Assembly: GCA_016292545.1 (NCBI GenBank)
Contig: JAEDIG010000014.1
Coordinates: 1 to 28,846 of the forward strand
Origin: Bacteroidaceae bacterium
Lineage (GTDB): Bacteria; Bacteroidota; Bacteroidia; Bacteroidales; Bacteroidaceae
DNA: 28,846 nt
Direction: 5' to 3'
The translations under genes and the position numbers were made by a program. Positions within the stretch are counted from its first letter, which is position 1; each line of letters begins with the position of its first letter. This document shows, in pieces, positions 13,993 through 22,328 of the stretch. The notes beneath the pieces are model-generated. The model saw only the letters and a program-made list of their open reading frames with translations, was not told the DNA's origin and made no database searches.

Positions 13993-14023
13993 TATGAAAA
14001 GTGAAAAAAAATGCCGAATTTTG
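13993..14023 (+). promoter_or_regulatory. Probable promoter of the lysE-prfC-clc operon
   Basis: TATG (13993-13996), 19 bp, then GAATTTTG (14016-14023): each element differs from consensus by one base. It ends 8 nt before the lysE ATG at 14032 and overlaps the spurious ATG at 14011. Confidence 0.45.
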
Positions 14024-14031
14024 CACCAATT

Positions 14032-14688
14032 ATGATGATAGATCCGATTACGACACTGAATATAATGATAAACGGTATGCTGATAGGCATCATTGCCAGC
14101 GCACCGATGGGACCAGTGGGCGTGCTCACGGTGCGACGCACCCTGAACAAAGGCCTTTGGTTCGGATTCGCTACAGGAGTAGGAGCTGCCCTGAGCGACC
14201 TCATCTATGCCACCATCACCCTATGGGGCATGAGCATGGTGTTGGAATGGGTGGAAAAACCCTCCACACTGTTCTATCTGAAATTGGGCGGAAGCATCCT
14301 GCTTTTTTTCTTCGGATGGTACACATTCCGCTCCAAGCCCTCGCAGGTTCCCGCAGGAAAGAACCGTGGCAGTCTGATGAGCAACATGATCACGGGTTTC
14401 CTGGTAACACTGAGCAATCCGCTCATCGTTCTGCTCTTCCTGGCCCTTTTTGCCAGATTCGAGTTTGTAGTCATCGACCAACCGCTGGAGCAGTTCATCG
14501 GTGTCCTAAGCCTGCTGGCAGGAGCATTACTGTGGTGGGGCGGACTCACCCACATGATAGACAAGGTGAGAAACAGTTTCCAGATGCAAACCATCGGACG
14601 CATCAACCGTATCATTGGCATCATCGTGATGGTAGCTTCGGTCGTGGGAGTCATCTTCACATTATGTTTTAAGTTGAATTACATCTAA
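14032..14688 (+). CDS. LysE-family exporter
   Basis: A 218-residue inner-membrane protein with about six hydrophobic segments. The LysE/RhtB hallmark ASAPMGPVGVLTVRR is at residues 23-37, and FLVTLSNPLIVLLFLALFA lies in the middle, as in the family. Members export amino acids such as lysine, threonine or homoserine lactones; the substrate here cannot be told. I moved the start to ATG 14032, because the in-frame ATG at 14011 falls before the likely -7 box. The stop overlaps the next start by one base (TAATG). Confidence 0.8.
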   Translation: MMIDPITTLNIMINGMLIGIIASAPMGPVGVLTVRRTLNKGLWFGFATGVGAALSDLIYATITLWGMSMVLEWVEKPSTLFYLKLGGSILLFFFGWYTFRSKPSQVPAGKNRGSLMSNMITGFLVTLSNPLIVLLFLALFARFEFVVIDQPLEQFIGVLSLLAGALLWWGGLTHMIDKVRNSFQMQTIGRINRIIGIIVMVASVVGVIFTLCFKLNYI

Positions 14689-15212
14689 TGTACATCGCAC
14701 AAAAACTCAGGAAAAGTAACATCACGGCCTACATCATCTACATGTTCCAGATAGAGGACATGCTCAGGGCCTGCCAACTCGACATTGAACGGGTCACCCA
14801 TTCCTATCTGGCCACATTCGGCTATGAGGGGGAAAAAGAGAAGGAGGCCAGCGACTGGTATGCAGCCATCATAAGGATGATGAAGGAAGAAGGCTGCCAG
14901 GAAAAAGGACACGTGCAAGTGGTGAAGGCCACCCTATCGCTGCTCTACGACCGCCACTGCGAACTGATGCAGGATTCCAAGCAAGCCGCCTATCACGCCT
15001 GCTACTACAAGGCACTGCCCAGCATCGTGGCCTTGCGCGCCCATGGGGGGGACAAGACACGCAACGAGGTGGAGAACAGCCTGGAAGCCATCTATGGATT
15101 CACCCTGCTCAAGATGAAGGGCGAGGAGCCCTCCCGGCAGACACGCGAAGCCATTGCGCCCATCACCCAATGGATGGAAATGCTGTCCGTGCTGTATGAG
15201 CGGGCAGAATGA
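14688..15212 (+). CDS. DUF4924 family protein
   Basis: A 174-residue soluble protein, almost all helical, with no signal peptide. The opening (IAQKLRKSNITAYIIYMFQIEDMLRACQLD) resembles the Bacteroidetes-specific family I know as DUF4924, of similar length. A conserved-looking centre has HCELMQDSKQAAYHACYYKALPSI. No enzyme motif is visible. It is translationally coupled to lysE and lies 33 bp before prfC, so it probably belongs to the same transcript. The function is unknown. Confidence 0.72.
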   Translation: MYIAQKLRKSNITAYIIYMFQIEDMLRACQLDIERVTHSYLATFGYEGEKEKEASDWYAAIIRMMKEEGCQEKGHVQVVKATLSLLYDRHCELMQDSKQAAYHACYYKALPSIVALRAHGGDKTRNEVENSLEAIYGFTLLKMKGEEPSRQTREAIAPITQWMEMLSVLYERAE

Positions 15213-15245
15213 ACGTATTGTGTTGAAAAAAGTAATCTAAAAAGA

Positions 15246-16820
15246 ATGAATCAGGAAATAGAAAGAAGAAGGACGTTTGCCATCATCTCGCACCCCGATG
15301 CGGGAAAGACCACCCTTACTGAGAAACTGCTGCTTTTTGGTGGCCAGATACAGGTGGCAGGTGCCGTAAAGAGCAACAAGATCAAGAAAACAGCCACCAG
15401 CGACTGGATGGAGATTGAGAAGCAACGCGGAATCAGCGTAACCACCAGCGTGATGGAATTCGACTATAACGGCTACAAGGTGAACATCCTCGACACACCC
15501 GGCCACCAGGATTTTGCCGAAGACACCTTCCGCACGCTCACAGCTGTGGACAGCGCCATCATCGTTGTGGACAGTGCAAAGGGTGTGGAAGCACAGACGC
15601 GCAAACTGATGACCGTGTGCCGCATGAGGAAGACACCCGTCATCATTTTCGCAAACAAGATGGACCGCGAAGGACGCGACCCGTTCGACCTGCTGGACGA
15701 GCTGGAGGAAGAACTCCAAATCAAGGTGAGGCCGCTCAGCTGGCCCATCAACCAAGGCATGCGCTTCAAGGGCGTATACAACATCTATGAGCACAACCTC
15801 AACCTCTTTACGCCCGACAAACAGAAAGTGACAGAAAAAGTGGAGGTAGACATCGACAGCAAGCAACTCGACGAGCATGTAGGAGAGGCCGATGCCGAAA
15901 AGCTGCGTGAGGACCTGGAACTGGTGGAAGGTGTGTATCCAGCATTCAACGTGGACACCTATCTCGACGCCGAGGTGGCTCCCGTATTCTTTGGTTCTGC
16001 GCTCAACAATTTCGGTGTGCAGGAGATGCTCGACTGTTTTGTGCAGATTGCCCCATTCCCGCGTCCCACAATGGCCGAGGAACGCACCGTGTCCCCGGAA
16101 GAGGACAAGTTCTCGGGCTTCATCTTCAAGATTACAGCCAACATCGACCCCAACCACCGTTCCTGCATTGCCTTCTGCAAGGTGTGCTCCGGACGGTTTG
16201 TCCGCAACGCGCCCTACCTCCATGTGAGAGCAGGCAAAACCGTGCGTTTCTCCAGCCCCACCCAGTTCATGGCCCAGCGCAAAGAAACGATTGATGAGGC
16301 ATGGCCCGGCGACATTGTGGGTCTGCCCGACAACGGCATATTCAAGATTGGCGACACACTGACCGAAGGCGAGCAGCTCCACTATAGGGGTCTGCCCTCG
16401 TTTTCGCCCGAAATGTTCAAATACATTGAAAATGCCGACCCGATGAAGACCAAGCAACTGGAAAAGGGCATCAACCAGCTCATGGACGAAGGTGTGGCCC
16501 AGCTGTTCGTGAACCAGTTCAACGGACGCAAGATTATCGGCACCGTAGGCCAGCTGCAGTTCGAAGTCATCCAGTATCGTCTGGAAAACGAATACGGAGC
16601 CAAGTGCAGATGGGAACCCGTCCATCTCTACAAAGCCTGCTGGATTGCCTGCCAACCGGGCTATGAGCAGGAAATGGAGAATTTCAAGAAGCGCAAGTAT
16701 CAGTATATGGCCAAGGACCGCGACGGACGCGACGTATTCCTGGCAGACTCCGGTTATGTGCTGTCCATGGCCCAGCAAGACTTTGAGCACATCAATTTCC
16801 ACTTCACCAGCGAATTCTAG
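15246..16820 (+). CDS. prfC: Peptide chain release factor 3
   Basis: A 524-residue translational GTPase that removes RF1/RF2 from the ribosome after peptide release. The G motifs are canonical: SHPDAGKTT (15-23), RGISV (61-65), DTPGH (83-87) with the catalytic His87, and NKMD (137-140). RF3-type domains II and III follow, with GQLQFEVIQYRL near the C-terminus, and there is no EF-G domain IV or V. The length matches RF3. Its intact motifs make it a useful internal contrast to the degenerate EF-G2 in this window. It is followed 48 bp later by the tsaC-like gene. Confidence 0.95.
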   Translation: MNQEIERRRTFAIISHPDAGKTTLTEKLLLFGGQIQVAGAVKSNKIKKTATSDWMEIEKQRGISVTTSVMEFDYNGYKVNILDTPGHQDFAEDTFRTLTAVDSAIIVVDSAKGVEAQTRKLMTVCRMRKTPVIIFANKMDREGRDPFDLLDELEEELQIKVRPLSWPINQGMRFKGVYNIYEHNLNLFTPDKQKVTEKVEVDIDSKQLDEHVGEADAEKLREDLELVEGVYPAFNVDTYLDAEVAPVFFGSALNNFGVQEMLDCFVQIAPFPRPTMAEERTVSPEEDKFSGFIFKITANIDPNHRSCIAFCKVCSGRFVRNAPYLHVRAGKTVRFSSPTQFMAQRKETIDEAWPGDIVGLPDNGIFKIGDTLTEGEQLHYRGLPSFSPEMFKYIENADPMKTKQLEKGINQLMDEGVAQLFVNQFNGRKIIGTVGQLQFEVIQYRLENEYGAKCRWEPVHLYKACWIACQPGYEQEMENFKKRKYQYMAKDRDGRDVFLADSGYVLSMAQQDFEHINFHFTSEF

Positions 16821-16868
16821 GCCACCCGGCAAATGCCCATTATTATATATAAGGTATAAGAAACAGAA

Positions 16869-17447
16869 ATGACACAGAAGGATATTGCAGAAGACATAAG
16901 GCAAGCCGTGGCAACGCTTCGCAACGGCGGGATTATCCTCTACCCCACCGACACCATCTGGGGCATAGGTTGCGATGCCTGCCGCGAAGATGCCGTCCAG
17001 CGTATTTTTGCGCTCAAGCAGCGCGATGAAAGCAAGTCGATGATATGCCTCGTGGACAGTGCCGACCGCATGCAACGCTATCTAAGGCGTGTGCCCGATG
17101 TGGCATGGGACCTCATCGAATATGCCGAAAAGCCACTGACGCTCATTCTCGACGGAGCCGTGAACCTGGCTCCCAGCCTCATCGCAGAGGACGGAAGTGT
17201 AGGAATGCGTGTGACACGCGAGAACATCAGCAAACAGCTTTGCTACCGCTTCCAGAAGGCCATCGTGAGCACAAGCGCCAACATCAGCGGCCAACCGTCA
17301 CCGGCCAATTTCACGGAAATCAGTCCCGAAATCATTGCAGGCGTAGACTATGTGATGAAATCCAGACAAAACGACCTCTCCAAGTCAGCTCCCAGCCAAA
17401 TCATCAAACTGGAACTGGACGGGAAAATACAAATCATTCGGAAATGA
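16869..17447 (+). CDS. tsaC: L-threonylcarbamoyladenylate synthase (YrdC/Sua5 domain)
   Basis: A 192-residue single-domain YrdC protein. It makes threonylcarbamoyl-AMP from threonine, bicarbonate and ATP, the first step of t6A formation at position 37 of ANN-decoding tRNAs. Motifs are GGIILYPTDTIWGIGCDA, FALKQRDESKSM (the basic patch), GSVGMRV and the nucleotide-binding STSANISGQPSP. The C-terminal Sua5 domain is absent, so it is TsaC-like in length. Its TGA overlaps the ATG of the following clc gene by 4 bp. Confidence 0.9.
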   Translation: MTQKDIAEDIRQAVATLRNGGIILYPTDTIWGIGCDACREDAVQRIFALKQRDESKSMICLVDSADRMQRYLRRVPDVAWDLIEYAEKPLTLILDGAVNLAPSLIAEDGSVGMRVTRENISKQLCYRFQKAIVSTSANISGQPSPANFTEISPEIIAGVDYVMKSRQNDLSKSAPSQIIKLELDGKIQIIRK

Positions 17448-19231
17448 ACACACGCAACCTGCTGGCCATTGTGCTCAAATGGCGAAGGGCACATCTTTCT
17501 GCCAACCAGTTCATACTCATCATCAGTTTTCTGGTTGGCATCTTCACCGCACTGGCCGGTCTGCTGCTGAAATGGCTTATCGGGCAGATTGAGCACTTCC
17601 TGACGCAGGAATTCAATGTGACAGGAGCCAACTGGCTCTATCTGGTATACCCCGTTGTGGGCATTTTCCTCACCATGCTCTTCATCCGCTACGTGGTGCG
17701 CGACGACATTGGCCACGGAGTCACCAAGATTCTCTTTGCCATCGCCCGCAAGCAGAGCAAGATAAAGCTCCACAACACATGGACCAGCGTTGCGGCCAGT
17801 GCCATCACCATCGGTTTTGGCGGAAGCGTGGGAGCAGAGGCCCCTATTGTGCTCACGGGAAGTGCCATCGGAAGCAACCTGGGCCGTCTGTTCTGCCTGT
17901 CGGGCAAGCAGATGATGCTGTTGGTGGGTTGTGGCGCTGCCGGAGCAGTGGCCGGCATCTTCAAGGCCCCCATTGCAGGGCTGGTGTTCGTGCTCGAAGT
18001 GCTGATGATCGACCTCACCATGAGCAGCCTTCTGCCCCTGCTGGTAAGCTCCGTCACCGCTGCCGGCCTCACCTTTGCCGTATCGGGCATATCGCCGGTC
18101 TTTGAATTCCATCTGCAGGACCCCTTTCAGGTGACCCGCATACCAGCCTACATTCTGCTGGGCATCGCATGCGGCCTTGTGGCCCTCTATTTCACACGCA
18201 CGATGAACTGGCTCGAAGGCATTTTCCGACGCATGCAGTCACCCTACACACGGCTGGCCATAGGAGGTGTCACGCTCAGCCTGCTCATTTATCTGTTTCC
18301 TCCGCTCTATGGCGAAGGCTATGACCTCATCCACCTGCTGCTCAACGGCAATGGACAGTCCGACTGGATTACGGCCATGAACAGCTCGCTCTTCTACGGC
18401 CACGCCCACCTGCTGCTGCTCTATCTGGTGCTCATCATCATGTTCAAGGTGTTTGCGTCCACTGCCACCAATGGCGGTGGCGGATGTGGCGGTATCTTCG
18501 CGCCCAGCCTGTTCCTGGGCTGTGTGGCAGGCTTCGTGTTCAGCCGCCTGTGGAACATCTATGATGTGCTGGGTCTATCGGTGCCGGAACGCAACTTTGC
18601 CATGCTGGGCATGTGCGGCCTGATGAGCGGTGTGATGCACGCTCCGCTCACGGGTGTATTCCTGATTGCAGAACTTACGGGCGGCTATCAGCTGTTCATG
18701 CCGCTGATGATTGTGGCTGTGTTTGCCTATCTCACCATCAAGATGTTTGAGCCTCACAGCATCTATGCCATGCGACTGGCCCAACGGGGCGACCTGCTGA
18801 CCCATCACACCGACCGTTCCATCCTCACGCTCATGAGCATGGACAGCGTCATCCAACACTACGACCAGGTGCTCTATCCCGACATGACGCTGGCCGACGT
18901 GGCCTCTCAGGTGGCAGGCAGCAAGAACCTGGTGTTCCCCGTAGTCAACCGGCAGATGCAGCTCGTTGGAGCAGTCTATCTCGACGACATCCGCCACCTC
19001 ATTTTCCGCACCGAACTGTATCGTGAATTTCGGGTAAGCCAGTTGATGAAGGAGCCCGAGGCCCGCCTGTCGGTCAACGATTCCATGGATGTGGTTGTGA
19101 GGATGTTCGACCGAACCAGGGCATGGACACTTCCGGTCGTAGACTCCGATGGTGTGTTCATTGGCTTCATCCGCAAAAGCCACGTGCTGGCCGTATACCG
19201 GCAAATGATGGCCGACTACTCCACCGACTGA
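17444..19231 (+). CDS. ClC-family chloride channel/transporter with C-terminal CBS pair
   Basis: A 595-residue protein: a ClC membrane domain (to about residue 440) and two CBS domains (about 470-525 and 535-590). The gating glutamate is Glu132 in GSVGAEAP. The GIFAP selectivity motif is at 350-354 and the pore Tyr is probably Tyr441. The first loop, GSGIP in E. coli ClC, reads GHGVT (90-94). The inner proton-pathway glutamate is Val186 (VFVLEV). CBS domains in this family often bind adenine nucleotides. The start is ATG 17444, coupled to tsaC; the longer frame reads through tsaC. It probably serves chloride and pH homeostasis at the inner membrane. Confidence 0.9.
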   Translation: MNTRNLLAIVLKWRRAHLSANQFILIISFLVGIFTALAGLLLKWLIGQIEHFLTQEFNVTGANWLYLVYPVVGIFLTMLFIRYVVRDDIGHGVTKILFAIARKQSKIKLHNTWTSVAASAITIGFGGSVGAEAPIVLTGSAIGSNLGRLFCLSGKQMMLLVGCGAAGAVAGIFKAPIAGLVFVLEVLMIDLTMSSLLPLLVSSVTAAGLTFAVSGISPVFEFHLQDPFQVTRIPAYILLGIACGLVALYFTRTMNWLEGIFRRMQSPYTRLAIGGVTLSLLIYLFPPLYGEGYDLIHLLLNGNGQSDWITAMNSSLFYGHAHLLLLYLVLIIMFKVFASTATNGGGGCGGIFAPSLFLGCVAGFVFSRLWNIYDVLGLSVPERNFAMLGMCGLMSGVMHAPLTGVFLIAELTGGYQLFMPLMIVAVFAYLTIKMFEPHSIYAMRLAQRGDLLTHHTDRSILTLMSMDSVIQHYDQVLYPDMTLADVASQVAGSKNLVFPVVNRQMQLVGAVYLDDIRHLIFRTELYREFRVSQLMKEPEARLSVNDSMDVVVRMFDRTRAWTLPVVDSDGVFIGFIRKSHVLAVYRQMMADYSTD

Positions 19232-19272
19232 TGGCCATCCCTATCGTATCACCTTAAATTCATCCATCCATT

Positions 19273-20241
19273 ATGAAAATGTTCCTTTCGCTCTTCCTGC
19301 TCCTGTCGCTGGCCACAGGCTGTTCCACAAACCGCCAAATGGCACGCATCATCTTCGACACCGACATGGCTCCCGACTACGACGACGTGGGAGCACTGAG
19401 CATCCTTCACACACTGGCCGATTCCGGGGAGGCCCGAATCCTGGCCACAGTCTCGTCGAACCAGTGTCCCACTTGCGTGCCCTGCATCGAGGTCATCAAC
19501 ACCTACTGCAACCGTCCGGACATTCCCACGGGTGCCCCTCGGAAGGATGCCCCCAACCTCACCACCTGGCATGCAGGTGCACGATGGACCGACTATCTGC
19601 CCATGCACTACCCCCACCGCACACCCACATCCGCCCAAAGCGAGGATGCCGTTGCAGTATACCGCCGCACACTCAGCAAACAGCCCGACCACAGTGTAAC
19701 CATCGTGACCGTAGGGTTCTTCAGCAATCTGAGTGCACTCTTGGCCTCCGGGCCAGATTCCTTCAGTCCGCTTAATGGGCTGGAACTGGTGAAGAAGAAG
19801 GTGAAGCGGCTGGTGTCGATGGCCGGCAAGATGCCACAAGGCCGCGAGTTCAACGTATACGCTGATGCCGCAGCTTCGCAGACTGTATTCAACCAATGGC
19901 CAACCCCCATCACACTGAGCGATTTCGACATCGGTGAAAACATCCGCACAGGAAAGAGACTGGTGGAATCCGGCATCAAGGGAAGCCCCATTGTAGATGC
20001 GTTCTCCCTCTGCCTGCCACAAGACGACCCGGCAGGACGTATGAGTTGGGACCAGACAGCCGTACTGGTAGCTGTGCGTGGAGCATCACCCTATTTTCGC
20101 ACAGAACGTGGAAAAATGACCGTACTTCCCGATGGGTCCAACACCTGGGAGGCTTCGCCCGACGGTCCCCACGAACACCTGTTGTTCCAGATGCCCATAC
20201 CACAGCTCACGCAAATAATTGAGAATCTTATGATGCGATAA
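19273..20241 (+). CDS. Nucleoside hydrolase (IUNH family) lipoprotein
   Basis: A 322-residue protein with a lipoprotein signal (LLSLATGC, Cys17) and no acidic residues straight after it, so a periplasmic location is likely. The calcium-binding, ribose-holding motif of nucleoside N-ribohydrolases is DTDMAPDYDDVGAL (29-42). Others are VGFFSNLSALL, the substrate-binding GREFNVYADAAAS and a late WDQTAVL where classical members have His-Asp-Pro. These enzymes split nucleosides to ribose and base. The exported form suggests scavenging of external nucleosides. It lies 41 bp after clc and probably ends the operon. Confidence 0.82.
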   Translation: MKMFLSLFLLLSLATGCSTNRQMARIIFDTDMAPDYDDVGALSILHTLADSGEARILATVSSNQCPTCVPCIEVINTYCNRPDIPTGAPRKDAPNLTTWHAGARWTDYLPMHYPHRTPTSAQSEDAVAVYRRTLSKQPDHSVTIVTVGFFSNLSALLASGPDSFSPLNGLELVKKKVKRLVSMAGKMPQGREFNVYADAAASQTVFNQWPTPITLSDFDIGENIRTGKRLVESGIKGSPIVDAFSLCLPQDDPAGRMSWDQTAVLVAVRGASPYFRTERGKMTVLPDGSNTWEASPDGPHEHLLFQMPIPQLTQIIENLMMR

Positions 20242-20272
20242 AACAAAGGCAGGCCGTTTTTATTCTTGTTTT

Positions 20273-20304
20273 TTTGCTTTATTATACATTTTTTCATAAC
20301 TTTG
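20273..20304 (+). promoter_or_regulatory. Consensus promoter of the lipoprotein/DUF5723 unit
   Basis: TTTG (20273-20276), a 20-bp spacer and TAACTTTG (20297-20304) match the consensus fully. The leader would be about 55 nt and A-rich just before the ATG, as is usual for well-translated Bacteroidetes genes. Confidence 0.8.
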
Positions 20305-20365
20305 CGCCATAATTGACAAAAAAAGCGCAATAAAGCAGAATGATAATATAAAAACAAAAAAAAAG

Positions 20366-22294
20366 ATGAAACACCTGTCTGGATTCAAAATGATGGCACT
20401 CCCGCTTTTGGGTGCGGGATTGGCCATCTCCTGCATCGACAACAGCTACGACCTGGACGATGTAGACTACACCCTCGGCGTTGAAACCGATCTGACACTG
20501 CCCACGTGCAGCACCGACACCATTTATCTGCGCAACTTCATGGACCTGAAGGAAGATGGAGTCATACAGTTCGTTTGGGATGCCGATGCCAAAGATTCCA
20601 TATTCTGCGTCAAGCAATCGGGCGAGGCCAACGTGGACCCCATCGACATTGCCGAGATACGCATCAAGAAGCCTGCCATCAGTTCGTTCAATACTACGGT
20701 GCCTCTGAAGAGCCTGATAGAAGCACAAGGCCAACAGGCAAAGCGTATACGAATCAGCATTGACACGCCATTCGGTACACAAGACGTTGATTTCGAACAA
20801 GAATTTGAATACGTATTAGACCCACAAGATGCCCGCTATGCCATCAGCCCAGCCACAGCCAATGGCATTTCAGCCGACATCATACGCATCGACCGCGTAG
20901 GCATCAACACCCTGAAGGCGACCCTCCAGATTCATATCATCGGATTCCCCGACTATATCCAAAAGATTCACTTTGATGACCTGACGCTTACATACCCCGA
21001 TGGAATAAACGTGGAAGAATGCAAGTTCAACAACAAGGGATGTAATCCCAAAGAAGGCATCCCTGCTGCTTACGAGCTTACTCCAGCAACAGACACGGAA
21101 GGCATACAAATCAGCGACGGACTCCTGTTGGAACTCACCTTCAGCGGAATGGAAGAGGGAGGCGCATTCACCTTCGACCCCGCTAAGCACAGTGCCACCT
21201 TCCAAGGCAATTTCTCGCTCACAGGCACCGTACGCATCCTCACGGATGAATTTGCCGAAGACAAGCTGAAAGCCGAACTGGAAAGGATTGCAAGCATGGA
21301 CATAAACCAGCTGAACCAGATTATCCAGAACAAGGACCTCACCTCGCTGGTTCCTGCAGAAATTAACATCAAAGGCTCGGCCGAAATGGACAAAGACATC
21401 GTGCTGACCACTTTCTCAGGAAGCATCACCCACAATGTAGACCGCATTGACCCCATCAAACTGGACGACCTCCCCGATTTCCTCAATGATGAGGACGTGG
21501 TGCTCGACCTCGACAACCCATTGCTGCTGCTCAATGTGAACAGTGAGGTGACCGAACCTATCAAGACAGGCCTCACCCTCACTTCCAACACCTGCTCCAC
21601 ACCTGTTGTAGCCAACAATATCATTGTGAACCAAGGTTTGAACCACTATTATATGGCTGACAAGAAGGCTTCGTCCCTGCCTGAAGGCTATAAGGATGCC
21701 ACACGCCTAACAACCACCGGAAGCATTCCCGCCCTCATCCAAAAGATACCCGACCAAATCAATGTGGATGTGGCCCCCTGCACAGTAGAAGCTACAGATT
21801 TTGACCTTACCGGCAAATATGACATCGACATCAACTACGATGTGTTTGCACCCCTCACCTTCGGGCCTGATTTCCTGCTGGTATACAGGGACACAGAAAA
21901 TGACTGGGCCAAGGATCTGGACGACCTTGAGGACGTGGATGCCAAATGTATCGAACTGAGCGGACAGATTGACAATGAGCTGCCAGCCAGCTTCACATTC
22001 ACCATCGAGCCCATCGACAGAAACGGAGCCCGCATCACCCAACTGCTGGTAGACGAGATTTCGATTGGGGAGAGCGGCAAGAACCAGCCCTTCAAGGTAA
22101 GCATCAAGGCCGCAGAAGGCCACACCATCAATGATGCCCTGGCTGGCAAGAATGGTGTGAAGCAACTCGACGGCATCCGCTATTCCGCCCGTCTGAAAGG
22201 ACAGAACGGCCAGACACTCTACCAGAAAGCAGCCATCAAGATTCACGACATCAAGGCCGCTCTCAAGGGCATGGTAACATACGATGCAAACTGA
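20366..22294 (+). CDS. Large acidic lipoprotein of unknown function
   Basis: A 642-residue protein I do not recognise. The N-terminus has a lipobox-like end (LAISC, Cys23) followed by an acidic stretch (IDNSYDLDDVD) that resembles the Bacteroidetes surface-export signal. The rest is rich in alternating hydrophobic/polar stretches with Thr, Asp and Asn, as in stacked beta-sandwich domains. It contains several similar-sounding segments (for example KYDIDINYDVFAPLTFGPDFLLVY and NVDVAPCTVEATDFDLTG). No enzyme motif is visible. It has its own promoter and is followed 34 bp later by a putative outer-membrane protein, ending in a shared terminator. Surface anchoring is inferred. Confidence 0.75.
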   Translation: MKHLSGFKMMALPLLGAGLAISCIDNSYDLDDVDYTLGVETDLTLPTCSTDTIYLRNFMDLKEDGVIQFVWDADAKDSIFCVKQSGEANVDPIDIAEIRIKKPAISSFNTTVPLKSLIEAQGQQAKRIRISIDTPFGTQDVDFEQEFEYVLDPQDARYAISPATANGISADIIRIDRVGINTLKATLQIHIIGFPDYIQKIHFDDLTLTYPDGINVEECKFNNKGCNPKEGIPAAYELTPATDTEGIQISDGLLLELTFSGMEEGGAFTFDPAKHSATFQGNFSLTGTVRILTDEFAEDKLKAELERIASMDINQLNQIIQNKDLTSLVPAEINIKGSAEMDKDIVLTTFSGSITHNVDRIDPIKLDDLPDFLNDEDVVLDLDNPLLLLNVNSEVTEPIKTGLTLTSNTCSTPVVANNIIVNQGLNHYYMADKKASSLPEGYKDATRLTTTGSIPALIQKIPDQINVDVAPCTVEATDFDLTGKYDIDINYDVFAPLTFGPDFLLVYRDTENDWAKDLDDLEDVDAKCIELSGQIDNELPASFTFTIEPIDRNGARITQLLVDEISIGESGKNQPFKVSIKAAEGHTINDALAGKNGVKQLDGIRYSARLKGQNGQTLYQKAAIKIHDIKAALKGMVTYDAN

Positions 22295-22328
22295 TTCTAT
22301 AACCCACACATCAACTATTCACAGCAAA

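Noticed and set aside
15237..17075. 612-codon frame antisense to prfC and tsaC
   Set aside because: It spans two well-identified sense genes and their junction and has no recognisable motif.
20242..20272. Intrinsic terminator after the nucleoside hydrolase gene
   Set aside because: There is a T-rich run but no stem longer than three pairs before it.
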